From the NCBI RefSeq assembly GCF_001500125.1, contig NZ_LQIV01000024.1, positions 1-53,828 on the forward strand: DNA of 53,828 bases, in the 5' to 3' direction. The stretch is from Mycobacterium sp. IS-1742. GTDB taxonomy: Bacteria; Actinomycetota; Actinomycetes; Mycobacteriales; Mycobacteriaceae. The notes beneath the pieces are model-generated. The model worked only from the letters and a program-made list of their open reading frames with translations. It had not been told where the DNA came from and did not search any database. This document shows, piece by piece, positions 38,388-49,901 of this stretch. The translations under genes were made by a program, and so were the position numbers. The stretch's first letter is position 1. Every line of letters starts with the position of its first letter.

Positions 38388-38725
38388 AGGACCTCGCGCA
38401 CCGCGTCGATCGGGCGGGCCAACCGGGTGCCCTTGTCCGTCACGACGAACGGCCGCTCGATGAGGATCGGGTGTTCGGCGAGCGCGTCGAGCAGCTCGTC
38501 GTCGGTCGCGTCGGCCAGATTCAGCTCCGCGTAGAGCGATTCACGTTTGCGGACCGCGGTGCGCACGTCGATGCCCGCGGCCTCGATCATCGCGGCGATC
38601 TGCTCCCGCGACGGCGGGGTCTTCAGGTACTGCACCACCTCGGGCTCGATCCCGCTCTCGCGCAACAAATCCAGTGTTTTGCGCGACGTCGAACACTTGG
38701 GGTTGTGGTAGATCCGTGCGTCCAC
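38384..38725 (-). CDS. arsC: ArsC/Spx-type arsenate reductase-like protein
   Basis: A 113-residue thioredoxin-fold protein. The catalytic Cys is in YHNPKCSTSRKTL (Cys 11) and the conserved Arg is in IERPFVV, as in glutaredoxin-coupled ArsC. It would reduce arsenate to arsenite with a thiol donor; mycobacteria use mycothiol, so the partner is open. No arsR or arsenite pump is nearby, so the role in arsenic resistance is not proven. It sits between lpqT and prsA with one base to prsA. Confidence 0.87.
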   Translation of the reverse strand: MDARIYHNPKCSTSRKTLDLLRESGIEPEVVQYLKTPPSREQIAAMIEAAGIDVRTAVRKRESLYAELNLADATDDELLDALAEHPILIERPFVVTDKGTRLARPIDAVREVL

Positions 38726-38726
38726 G

Positions 38727-39707
38727 CTAGGCGGACCCGTCGAAAAGGCTTGTCACCGAACCGTTGTCGAACACCGCGCGGATGGTGTTGGCCAGCAGCG
38801 GAGCGATCGACAGCACGGTCAGCTGCGGGAACTGCTTGTCCTCGCCGATCGGCAGGGTGTTGGTGACGATGACCTCGCGGGCGCCGCATTCGGCGAGGCG
38901 TTCGCGCGCCGGATCCGACAGCACACCGTGGGTCGCGGCGATGATCACATCGTCCGCACCGTTCTGCTTGAGCAGCTTGACCGCTCCGGCGATGGTGCCG
39001 CCGGTGTCGATCATGTCGTCGGTGAGGACGCAGGTCTTGCCGCGCACGTCGCCGACCACGCGGTTGGACACCACCTGGTTCGGCACCAGCGGATCGCGGG
39101 TCTTGTGGATGAAGGCCAGCGGCGTGCCGCCCAGCGAGTCGGCCCACTTCTCGGCGACGCGGACGCGACCGGAGTCTGGGGAGACCACGACCATGTTCTC
39201 GCTCGGATAGTGCTCGGCGATGTAGCCGGTCAGCAGTTTCTGCGCCCGCATGTGGTCGACCGGACCGTCGAAGAAGCCCTGGATCTGGTCGGTGTGCAGG
39301 TCGACGGTGAGGATCCGGTTGGCGCCCGCGGTCTTGAGCAGGTCCGCGACCAGTCGGGCCGAGATCGGCTCGCGGCCCCGGTGCTTCTTGTCCTGCCGCG
39401 CGTACGGGTAGAACGGCAGGATCGCGGTGATCCGTTTGGCGCTGCCGCGCTTGAGCGCGTCGATCATGATGAGCTGTTCCATCAGGTGCTGGTTCAGCGG
39501 TGCCGGATGGGACTGCAGGACGAACGCATCGCAGCCGCGTACGGATTCGTCGAAGCGGACGAAGATCTCACCATTGGCGAAGTCGCGCGCGGTCTGCGCG
39601 GTCACCGGGGTGTCGAGCTCCTTGGCGACCTGTTCAGCCAGTTCCGGGTGCGCGCGGCCCGAGAAGAGCATCAGGTTCTTGCGGTTGTCGGTCCACTCGG
39701 TGCCCAC
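38727..39707 (-). CDS. prsA: Ribose-phosphate pyrophosphokinase PrsA
   Basis: A 326-residue enzyme that makes PRPP from ribose-5-phosphate and ATP, the precursor of nucleotides, histidine, tryptophan and, in mycobacteria, decaprenyl-phosphoryl arabinose for the cell wall. Motifs: FANGEIFVRFDESVRG, FPYARQDKKHRGREP (ATP/flexible loop) and the PRPP loop VLTDDMIDTGGTIAGA near residue 225. Start GTG 39707. Corresponds to Rv1017c and follows glmU by about 100 bases. Confidence 0.96.
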   Translation of the reverse strand: MGTEWTDNRKNLMLFSGRAHPELAEQVAKELDTPVTAQTARDFANGEIFVRFDESVRGCDAFVLQSHPAPLNQHLMEQLIMIDALKRGSAKRITAILPFYPYARQDKKHRGREPISARLVADLLKTAGANRILTVDLHTDQIQGFFDGPVDHMRAQKLLTGYIAEHYPSENMVVVSPDSGRVRVAEKWADSLGGTPLAFIHKTRDPLVPNQVVSNRVVGDVRGKTCVLTDDMIDTGGTIAGAVKLLKQNGADDVIIAATHGVLSDPARERLAECGAREVIVTNTLPIGEDKQFPQLTVLSIAPLLANTIRAVFDNGSVTSLFDGSA

Positions 39708-39809
39708 TTGTGCGCCCTCGCCGGTCGGGGATCGTGTCGGCCCAATCGTACGTAGCGAATCTGGGTGCTCGTGCCCGGGTTGCCGGATCGCGAACAGAAG
39801 TGGTCGAGG

Positions 39810-41291
39810 TCACGACCCCTGGGAGTCGTCGGGGTGGCCGGGATCCCGCCCCGCTGCCTCGGCCCGTGCGCGCTCGGCCGCGCGTGCCGCGGCGGACCCG
39901 GGGCGTTTGCGCGCCACCCAGCCCTCGATGTTGCGTTGCGACCCCGACGAGACGGCCAGCGCGCCCGGCGGCACGTCCCGGCGGATCACCGTGCCCGCGC
40001 CGGTGTAGGCGCCGTCTCCGACGGTGACGGGCGCGACGAACATGGTGTCCGATCCGGTCCGCACGTGCGAGCCGATCGTCGTGCGGTTCTTGGTCTCGCC
40101 GTCGTAGTTGACGAACACACTCGACGCGCCGATGTTGCTGTGCTCGCCGATGTCGGCGTCGCCGACATAGGTGAGGTGGGGGACTTTGGTGCCCGCGCCC
40201 ACCGTCGCGTTCTTGGTCTCGACGAACGCGCCGAGCTTGCCGTCGGCGCCCAGGACGGTGCCGGGCCGCAGATAGGTGAACGGACCCACGGTGGCGCCGT
40301 CGCCGATCACGGACTCCGAGCCGTGGGTGCGGACCACCGACGCCCCGTCGCCGACGGTGACGTCGGCGAGTGTGGTGTCGGGTCCGACCTCGCAGCGCCC
40401 GCCGACCCGGGTGCGGCCCAGTAGCTGGGTCCCGGGCCGGACGACGGTGTCGCGGCCGATGGTGACGTCGACGTCGATCCAGGTGGAGCCCGGATCGGTC
40501 ACGGTGACACCGGCCCGCTGGTGGGCGGTGACGATACGACGGTTGAGTTCGGCGCCCAGCGCTGCCAGTTGGACGCGGTCGTTGACGCCGGCGACCAGGG
40601 CGCTGTCGTCGACATGCGTGGCCCGCACGCTCAGGCCGTCCTGACGGAAGATCGCAATGACGTCGGTGAGGTACAGCTCGTGCTGGGCGTTGTCCGACCC
40701 GAGCCGGCGCAACGCCGACCGCAGCGCGGTGATGTCGAACGCGTACACGCCGGCGTTGACCTCGCGGATGGCCTGCTGCGACGGGTTGGCGTCGGCCTGT
40801 TCGACGATGCGGGTGACCTCGTTGTCCTGCGTCCGCAGGATGCGCCCGTATCCGGTCGGGTCGTCGACCGTCGTGGTGAGCACGGTGGCCGCGGCCGATC
40901 CGTGGGTGGCCAGCAGGTCGGCGACGGTGCCGGCGTCGAGCAGCGGCACGTCGCCCGCGGTCACGACGACGGTCCCGGTGAAGTCCTCGGGCAGCGCCGA
41001 GAGGCCGCATTCAGCGGCGTGGCCGGTGCCGAGCTGCTGGTCCTGGATCGCGATGTCGACGGGGCGGCCGAGTTCGGCGGCCAGCGCGTCGACGGCGGGG
41101 GCGATGCGCTCGCGGTCGTGGCCGAGCACCACCACGAGGTGCTGCGGCGCGACCTCGGCCACGGTGTGCAGGGCGTGGGCGAGCATGCTGCGGCCGCCCA
41201 GTGTGTGCAGCACCTTCGGGATGTCGGAGCGCATCCGCGTTCCGGCGCCGGCGGCCAGCACGAGAATCGCGGTATCGGTCGATGTGGTCAT
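39810..41291 (-). CDS. glmU: Bifunctional GlmU (acetyltransferase / UTP-GlcNAc-1-P uridyltransferase)
   Basis: A 493-residue cytosolic enzyme of UDP-GlcNAc synthesis. The N-terminal uridyltransferase domain carries LAAGAGTRMRSDIPKVLH; the C-terminal left-handed beta-helix holds hexapeptide repeats from about residue 260 on, including IGDGATVGPFTYLRPG and the acetyl-CoA site around ETKNATVGAGTKVPHLTYVGDADIG. A disordered Ala/Arg tail follows, as in other mycobacteria. Its ATG 41291 stands four bases after the tRNA-Gln 3' end, whose last bases GGAG are the only ribosome site. Corresponds to Rv1018c. Confidence 0.96.
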   Translation of the reverse strand: MTTSTDTAILVLAAGAGTRMRSDIPKVLHTLGGRSMLAHALHTVAEVAPQHLVVVLGHDRERIAPAVDALAAELGRPVDIAIQDQQLGTGHAAECGLSALPEDFTGTVVVTAGDVPLLDAGTVADLLATHGSAAATVLTTTVDDPTGYGRILRTQDNEVTRIVEQADANPSQQAIREVNAGVYAFDITALRSALRRLGSDNAQHELYLTDVIAIFRQDGLSVRATHVDDSALVAGVNDRVQLAALGAELNRRIVTAHQRAGVTVTDPGSTWIDVDVTIGRDTVVRPGTQLLGRTRVGGRCEVGPDTTLADVTVGDGASVVRTHGSESVIGDGATVGPFTYLRPGTVLGADGKLGAFVETKNATVGAGTKVPHLTYVGDADIGEHSNIGASSVFVNYDGETKNRTTIGSHVRTGSDTMFVAPVTVGDGAYTGAGTVIRRDVPPGALAVSSGSQRNIEGWVARKRPGSAAARAAERARAEAAGRDPGHPDDSQGS

Positions 41292-41295
41292 GTTG

Positions 41296-41367
41296 CTCCG
41301 TCGCCAGGACTCGAACCTGAACTATCTGAACCAAAATCAGAGGTGCTGCCGATTACACCACGACGGA
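41296..41367 (-). tRNA. tRNA-Gln, anticodon TTG (UUG)
   Basis: A complete cloverleaf of 72 bases, without an encoded CCA. Acceptor TCCGTCG pairs with CGACGGA, discriminator G73, anticodon stem TCTGA/TCAGA with loop TTTTGGT. It lies directly upstream of glmU on the same strand, and its 3' GGAG is the glmU ribosome site. A TACAGT -10 candidate is at 41382-41387 on the minus strand. Confidence 0.96.
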
Positions 41368-41381
41368 TCGATCACCTCGAG

Positions 41382-41387
41382 ACTGTA
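41382..41387 (-). promoter_or_regulatory. Candidate -10 of the tRNA-Gln/glmU transcript
   Basis: TACAGT on the minus strand, 14 bases ahead of the mature tRNA; no good -35 is visible. Confidence 0.4.
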
Positions 41388-41434
41388 GTCGAAGCCGATA
41401 CCGCCGACGGGCAGGAGCGAAGCGACCGGGGGAT

Positions 41435-41440
41435 TACCCT
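41435..41440 (+). promoter_or_regulatory. -10 of the TetR gene (leaderless)
   Basis: TACCCT ends six bases before ATG 41447. Confidence 0.5.
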
Positions 41441-41446
41441 GCGAAT

Positions 41447-42085
41447 ATGGCAGCGCCCGACAAAGAAGTGCGTCCACCCCGCGCCAGGATGACCGGCAGC
41501 GAGCGGCGGCAGCAGCTCGTCGAGATCGCGAAGTCGCTGTTCGCCCAGCGCGGGTACGAGGGCACCTCGATCGAGGAGATCGCACAGCGGGCGAATGTGT
41601 CCAAACCCGTGGTCTACGAGCACTTCGGCGGTAAGGAGGGTCTCTACGCGGTGGTCGTCGACCGCGAGATGTCGGCGTTGCTCGACGGCATCACCTCCTC
41701 GCTGACCAACAACCGCTCGCGGGTGCGGGTGGAGCGGGTGGCGCTGGCGCTGCTGACCTACGTCGAGGAGCGCACCGACGGCTTCCGCATCCTGATCCGC
41801 GATTCGCCCGCGGCAATCACCTCCGGCACGTATTCGACATTGCTCAACGACGCGGTCAACCAGGTCAGCTCGATCCTCGCCGGCGACTTCTCCCGCCGCG
41901 GCCTCGACCCCGAACTCGCTCCGCTCTACGCGCAGGCCCTGGTGGGGTCGGTGTCGATGACCGCGCAGTGGTGGCTCGACACCCGGGTGCCCAAGAAAGA
42001 GGTCGTCGCAGCGCATCTGGTGAACCTGATGTGGAACGGGTTGACCCACCTCGAGGCCGACCCCCGGCTGCAGGACGAGGAGTAG
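41447..42085 (+). CDS. TetR-family regulator (Rv1019-like)
   Basis: A 212-residue repressor-type protein. The N-terminal helix-turn-helix (about 22-66: RRQQLVEIAKSLFAQRGY, then IAQRANVSKPVVYEHFGGKEGLY) is standard TetR. The C-terminal helices form the ligand pocket; ligand unknown. Corresponds to Rv1019, located beside glmU and mfd. The stop lies one base before the stop of the convergent PGRS gene. Confidence 0.9.
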   Translation: MAAPDKEVRPPRARMTGSERRQQLVEIAKSLFAQRGYEGTSIEEIAQRANVSKPVVYEHFGGKEGLYAVVVDREMSALLDGITSSLTNNRSRVRVERVALALLTYVEERTDGFRILIRDSPAAITSGTYSTLLNDAVNQVSSILAGDFSRRGLDPELAPLYAQALVGSVSMTAQWWLDTRVPKKEVVAAHLVNLMWNGLTHLEADPRLQDEE

Positions 42086-42086
42086 G

Positions 42087-43766
42087 TCAGTCGTCGGTGC
42101 CGCCGCTGCCGTTGGTGCCGTCGTGTCCTGACCGCGAGCGGGCCTCGCCGCCTGCGCCGCCGGTGCTGCCGCCGTCACCGCCGTCGCCGGCTCTGATGCC
42201 GCCGTCGCCGCCGCGACCACCGGAGCCCGACCAGCCGGTGCCGTCGCCGCCGTCGCCGCCGTCGCCGAATCCCCTGGCGTCGCCACCGTCGCCGCCGCCG
42301 CCGATGCCGTCGTCGTCGCCCCCGACACCGTCACCGCCACGGCCGCCGTTGCCGCGGATGCCGCCGCCCGCGCCCCCGTCGCCGCCGATGCCGGCGAAGG
42401 TGCCCGCGCCCTGGCCGCCGTCTCCGCCGTCGCCGATACGCCCGCCGTCGCCGCCGTCGCCGCCGACCGCGACGCCGTCGTCGGAATCGGCGACGATCTC
42501 GGCGTCACCGCCTGCGCCGCCGTTGCCGATGCCGTGGGCGTGTCCGCCCCAGCCGGCGACCGCGGTGGAGATGGCGTAGGCGTCACCGCCGCGGCCACCG
42601 TTGCCGGCGAGTCGTCCGCCGTTGCCGCCGTCACCGCCGTAGGCGACGTCGTCGTACTGTCCGCCGCGGCCCCCCTGGCCGCCGTTCCCGATCAGCCCGG
42701 CGGCGCCACCGTCGCCTCCGACGCCGTGATTGCCGATCGCGATGCCGCCCTGGCCGCCGCTCCCGACGAGCCGGCCGCCCCGGCCGCCCGTTCCGCCGGT
42801 CCCGTACTCGTAGCCCGAGAAGCCACCCACGCCACCGTTGCCGAACCACCCGGCGTCGCCGCCGTGGCCGGCGTCGACGAACTCTGGGCCGGCGATGCCG
42901 CCGTTGCCGCCGTTACCGAACAGGAGGCCGCCGCGACCTCCGTCACCCGCTGCGGCGGTGGCGGTCGCTCTACCGCCATGGCCGCCGTTGCCGATCAACC
43001 CGGCAGCGCCGCCGACGCCGCCGTTGGCACCGTCGCCGCCGTTGCCCCACAGCAGTCCGCCGCGACCACCGTTGCAGGCCGTGCCGGTGCAGTCCCTGGC
43101 GGCGTCGACCCCGTCGCCGAACAGACCGAACAAGGGGCCGCCGGGGCTCGGCATTGCGGCGAGTGCCGGACGCCCGAACGGGCCGGTGTTGGGTGGCGTG
43201 GAGCACACGACAGTGCCGTTGCGGCAGAACACATGCCGGTCACCCCTGAGGTGGTACGTGCCGCCGTGCACATTCCGGTAGTCGACGCTGTTCTCATATC
43301 CCAGGATCGACAGGACGAAATTGGAGCCCTCTGCGTTGACGTGGTTCGCGCGCCCGAGGTCGATCAGGACGGAGATGCCGTCTCCTTCGACCGTGGCGCG
43401 GCTGTGCGAGCTGTTGACCGTGGCGCGGCTGCCGGCTCCCGTCACGTAGGCCAGGCTGCGCTCCTCGGTCACCAGGGCGGTGGCGCCGTCACCGGTGGCT
43501 TCGGCGACCGACCGATCAGCGCGCACTTCCGCCCTGGCGTTCGCCCCCTTGGCCGTCGCCCAGTTGTTGGACGACCAATCGTTCTCTCCCCCGCCGACCG
43601 AGCTGGCGGTCGCGGTGCCCTGCTGGTGTTTGAGTTCACCGTTGATCGAGATGGCGAGGTGGCCGGGTGTGGGAGCGGTGGCCGCGTGCGCCGCGAACGA
43701 AGGGGTGAAGCCGACCCCGAGGGCGGCTGCGAGTACTGCGATTCGACCGACAGGCGTACGCGCCAT
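42087..43766 (-). CDS. Secreted PGRS-type glycine-rich repeat protein without a PE domain
   Basis: A 559-residue protein. A signal peptide (about 1-30, ending AHA-A) leads into a unique domain (about 35-195, with two Cys near 175-182, CRNGTVVCSTPP) and then some 350 residues of GGxGG/GNGG repeats, including LLWGNGGDGA and LLFGNGGNGG blocks as in PE_PGRS proteins. PE domains normally target ESX/type VII secretion; here a Sec-type signal stands in place. The start is ATG 43766 behind GAAAGG. Promoter TTGACA-17-TAGCTT lies about 160 bases ahead. Function unknown, surface location likely. Confidence 0.87.
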   Translation of the reverse strand: MARTPVGRIAVLAAALGVGFTPSFAAHAATAPTPGHLAISINGELKHQQGTATASSVGGGENDWSSNNWATAKGANARAEVRADRSVAEATGDGATALVTEERSLAYVTGAGSRATVNSSHSRATVEGDGISVLIDLGRANHVNAEGSNFVLSILGYENSVDYRNVHGGTYHLRGDRHVFCRNGTVVCSTPPNTGPFGRPALAAMPSPGGPLFGLFGDGVDAARDCTGTACNGGRGGLLWGNGGDGANGGVGGAAGLIGNGGHGGRATATAAAGDGGRGGLLFGNGGNGGIAGPEFVDAGHGGDAGWFGNGGVGGFSGYEYGTGGTGGRGGRLVGSGGQGGIAIGNHGVGGDGGAAGLIGNGGQGGRGGQYDDVAYGGDGGNGGRLAGNGGRGGDAYAISTAVAGWGGHAHGIGNGGAGGDAEIVADSDDGVAVGGDGGDGGRIGDGGDGGQGAGTFAGIGGDGGAGGGIRGNGGRGGDGVGGDDDGIGGGGDGGDARGFGDGGDGGDGTGWSGSGGRGGDGGIRAGDGGDGGSTGGAGGEARSRSGHDGTNGSGGTDD

Positions 43767-43929
43767 CGTGACCTTTCGACTGCCCCGCACACGGTGACGG
43801 GTCGGTGATTGCCCCAGAGAAATCGTCGTTGTTGCTCGGTGTCGAGTTCACTGCTCGAAGCCGTGAGACGGCTCACCGGTTGGCGATGTCATCCCCGTCG
43901 GTTAACCCCTGTTCGACAACGTATCTCGC

Positions 43930-43958
43930 AAGCTAGAGCGAATTGTTTTCGCTGTCAA
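43930..43958 (-). promoter_or_regulatory. Strong sigma-70-type promoter of the PGRS gene
   Basis: On the minus strand TTGACA (43953-43958), 17 bases, TAGCTT (43930-43935). The -35 and spacing are consensus. Start expected near 43923, giving a 5' leader of about 155 bases. Confidence 0.8.
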
Positions 43959-44047
43959 TAAAGTTGCGTCAGCGTAACCGCGAATGTGCTCGGCAACGTG
44001 GTGAAGGTGGCTCTCGCCGGCCGTTTCGCGGCCGACGCGCCGACACC

Positions 44048-44053
44048 TAGAAT
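44048..44053 (+). promoter_or_regulatory. -10 of mfd
   Basis: TAGAAT ends nine bases before ATG 44063, giving an almost leaderless transcript. Confidence 0.5.
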
Positions 44054-44062
44054 GGGCTCATC

Positions 44063-47694
<3,632 letters not shown>

Positions 47695-47698
<4 letters not shown>

Positions 47699-48657
47699 CG
47701 GTCGTCCTGGTCGATCCCCGCCGCCCCACCCTCGTCCCGGTCGACGCGATCACCCTGCTCGCCGGCGACGTGCAGTACACCGAGGAGATGCCGATCAAGG
47801 TGCCGTGGTCGCTGCCCGCGGCCCGCCCCTGGTTCTCCGACGCGCCGGACGAGGAAGCCGCCCCGGTGCTGCTGTCGTCGGATCCGGACCATCCCGCGGT
47901 GAGAGCTCGCCTCGCGGCGGGCGATCGGTTGATCTCCGCGCCCGATCCGCAGCCCGGCGAACGCCTCGTCGACGCCGTCGCGATGATGGACAAGCTGCGC
48001 ACGTCCGGGCCGTGGGAGAGCGAGCAGACCCACGATTCGCTGCGCCGGTACCTGCTCGAGGAGACCTACGAACTCTTCGACGCGGTGCGCAGCGGCGACG
48101 CCGAGGAACTGCGCGGCGAACTCGGCGATGTGCTGCTGCAGGTGTTGTTCCACGCCCGGATCGCCGAGGACGCGTCCCAGCACGCGTTCACCATCGACGA
48201 CGTGGCCGATTCCCTGGTGCGCAAACTCGGCAACCGGGTACCGGCTGTGCTTGCGGGAGAATCGGTTTCGCTCGACGAGCAGCTCGCTCAGTGGGAGGAG
48301 CGCAAGGCGGCCGAGAAGACGCGCGAGTCCTGTATGGACGACGTGCCGACCGCCCAGCCGGCGCTGGCGCTGGCACAGAAGGTGTTGGCCCGGGTCGCCA
48401 CGGCGGGTCTGCCCGCCGACCTGATCCCCGAGGCGCTGACGACGGTGCGGGTGTCGGCGGACCACGACGCCGAGAACGCCCTGCGCGCAGACATTCTCGA
48501 GTTCATGGACACCGTGCGCCGCGTCGAGCGCGCGGTCGCGGCGGCCCGCCGCGGCGAGGACGTCCCCGACGAACTCGACAGTGTGCCGCCCACCCGGATC
48601 GCCGAAGAGGAGTGGCGGGCGCACTGGCCGTCGGGCGTGACTCAGCCGACCAGCTGA
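47695..48657 (+). CDS. mazG: Nucleoside triphosphate pyrophosphohydrolase MazG
   Basis: A 320-residue MazG. The EExxE-type metal motif is in LLEETYELFDA and the paired acidic residues in ELGDVLLQVLFHARIA (about residues 120-150). It hydrolyses NTPs, including oxidised ones, to NMP and PPi, keeping damaged nucleotides out of DNA. It has an extra N-terminal part (about 1-85) not found in E. coli MazG, as in Rv1021. ATG overlaps mfd (ATGA), which links two DNA-protection functions. The C-terminus overlaps efeB (opposite strand) by 16 bases. Confidence 0.93.
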
Positions 48658-49901
48658 TCCCCGAGGAAGCGATCCTCACCCGTGACGCCCGGCAGCATGA
48701 AGAAGAATCCGCCGCCGACGGGCAGGATGTACTCCTCGAGCGGTTCGCCCTTGAGTCGGCGCGCAACGGTCAGGAAGCCTCTCTCGAGGCTGCGCTGGTA
48801 TGACACGAACGCCAGACCCTGGTCGAGGCGGCCGGCGCCGTCGAAGCCCCGCGAGTACGAAAAACCGCGGCGCAGAATGAGATTCTGCTCGGTCTCGGCC
48901 GTGCGGGGGTTCGCCAACCGGATGTGCGCGTCGAGTTTGATGCGGGTGCCGTCCGGGTCCTCCGCGTAGTTGGGATCGGCGAACTCGTCGGTCATTCCGA
49001 TCGGTGCGCCGCTGACCTTGCGCCGGCCGAAGATCGCCTCCTGCTCGGCGAGCTGGGTCCGATCCCAGAACTCGACGAACATGCGGATGATGCGCACGGC
49101 CTGATAGGAGCCGCCGACCGCCCATTCGGGTTCCCCGTCGTCGGGTCCCACCCACACGTGACGGTCCATCACCGCATCGTCCTCGGCATCGAGGTTCGAC
49201 GTTCCGTCCTTGAAGCCCAACAGGTTGCGTGGTGTGGCGGCCTCCGACGCCGGGCCGGCGCCGATCCCGCGCGCGTAGCCGTCGATCATCCAGCGCAGCA
49301 CGAGATGGCTGCGCGTGCGGCGCATCAACTGGCGCAGGGCGAACTGCAGGGTGTCGTGGTGGCCGGCCTCGAGGATGATCGACACGTCGCCGTGTGAGAG
49401 CTTGGGGTCCAGCCGGTCGTTCGCCAGGAACGGCATGGTCTCGAGTTCGCGGGGCTTGCGGTCGGCCAGGCCGAAGCGGTCGTCGAACAGGGAGGCGCCG
49501 ACGCCGACCACCACCGACAGGTCGTCGGCAGGCGGTTTCTCACCGAGGATGCCGGAGTCGACCGGGGGATAGGCGGGGTCGCGCACCTCGGGTGGGCGGC
49601 CGGCCATCAGCCCGCGGATCTCGTCGGTCAGTTCGGCCAGCGTCGCCTTGAGCCCGGCCCGGTCCTTCGAGAGCACGTTGAAGGAGGCGATCAACCCCTG
49701 TTCGGGAATCGGCACCGCCGTGATGCCGGTCTGGTGCGGGCCGTCGAACGGCACGAAACGCGGGGCGTACACCGGTGCTGCCGGCGGCGCGTCCGAACAT
49801 CCCGCCAGCGCGGCACCGACGCCGACTGCGGCGCCGGTGCCCAGGGCGCCGGTGAAAAATGATCGGCGCGATAAACCGGTACGCCGCGAACCTCCGGTCA
49901 C
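48642..49901 (-). CDS. efeB: EfeB, Dyp-type haem peroxidase/deferrochelatase
   Basis: A 419-residue exported haem enzyme. A Tat signal with RRSFF (about 12-16) leads to LAGC, so a Tat lipoprotein is possible. The Dyp signature GFKDGTSN (distal Asp) is near residue 230, and MRMFVEFWDRTQLAEQE-like sequence follows. In E. coli EfeB oxidises ferrous iron or haem outside the membrane for the EfeUO importer. GTG 49901 overlaps the efeO stop (GTGA). Convergent with mazG. Confidence 0.93.
   Translation of the reverse strand: MTGGSRRTGLSRRSFFTGALGTGAAVGVGAALAGCSDAPPAAPVYAPRFVPFDGPHQTGITAVPIPEQGLIASFNVLSKDRAGLKATLAELTDEIRGLMAGRPPEVRDPAYPPVDSGILGEKPPADDLSVVVGVGASLFDDRFGLADRKPRELETMPFLANDRLDPKLSHGDVSIILEAGHHDTLQFALRQLMRRTRSHLVLRWMIDGYARGIGAGPASEAATPRNLLGFKDGTSNLDAEDDAVMDRHVWVGPDDGEPEWAVGGSYQAVRIIRMFVEFWDRTQLAEQEAIFGRRKVSGAPIGMTDEFADPNYAEDPDGTRIKLDAHIRLANPRTAETEQNLILRRGFSYSRGFDGAGRLDQGLAFVSYQRSLERGFLTVARRLKGEPLEEYILPVGGGFFFMLPGVTGEDRFLGDQLVG

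Larger units (their letters stand above)
43767..44062. other. 296-base divergent region between the PGRS gene and mfd
   Basis: It holds the PGRS promoter (43930-43958), a long leader for that gene, an AT-rich middle (about 43915-43975) and the mfd -10 at 44048. I see no further gene. Confidence 0.6.

Noticed and set aside
39634..41010. 458-codon minus-strand frame overlapping glmU
   Set aside because: An out-of-frame shadow of glmU on the same strand, with an Arg/His/Gly-rich product and no motif.
42087..43200. Repeat array that could be taken for a CRISPR or tandem satellite
   Set aside because: The periodicity is the codon pattern of Gly-rich GGxGG repeats with an open frame; there are no uniform repeats or spacers.
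42534..43808. 424-codon plus-strand frame opposite the PGRS gene
   Set aside because: It is the complement of the Gly-rich repeat (Ala/Val/Pro-rich product); the signal peptide, ribosome site and strong promoter are on the minus strand.
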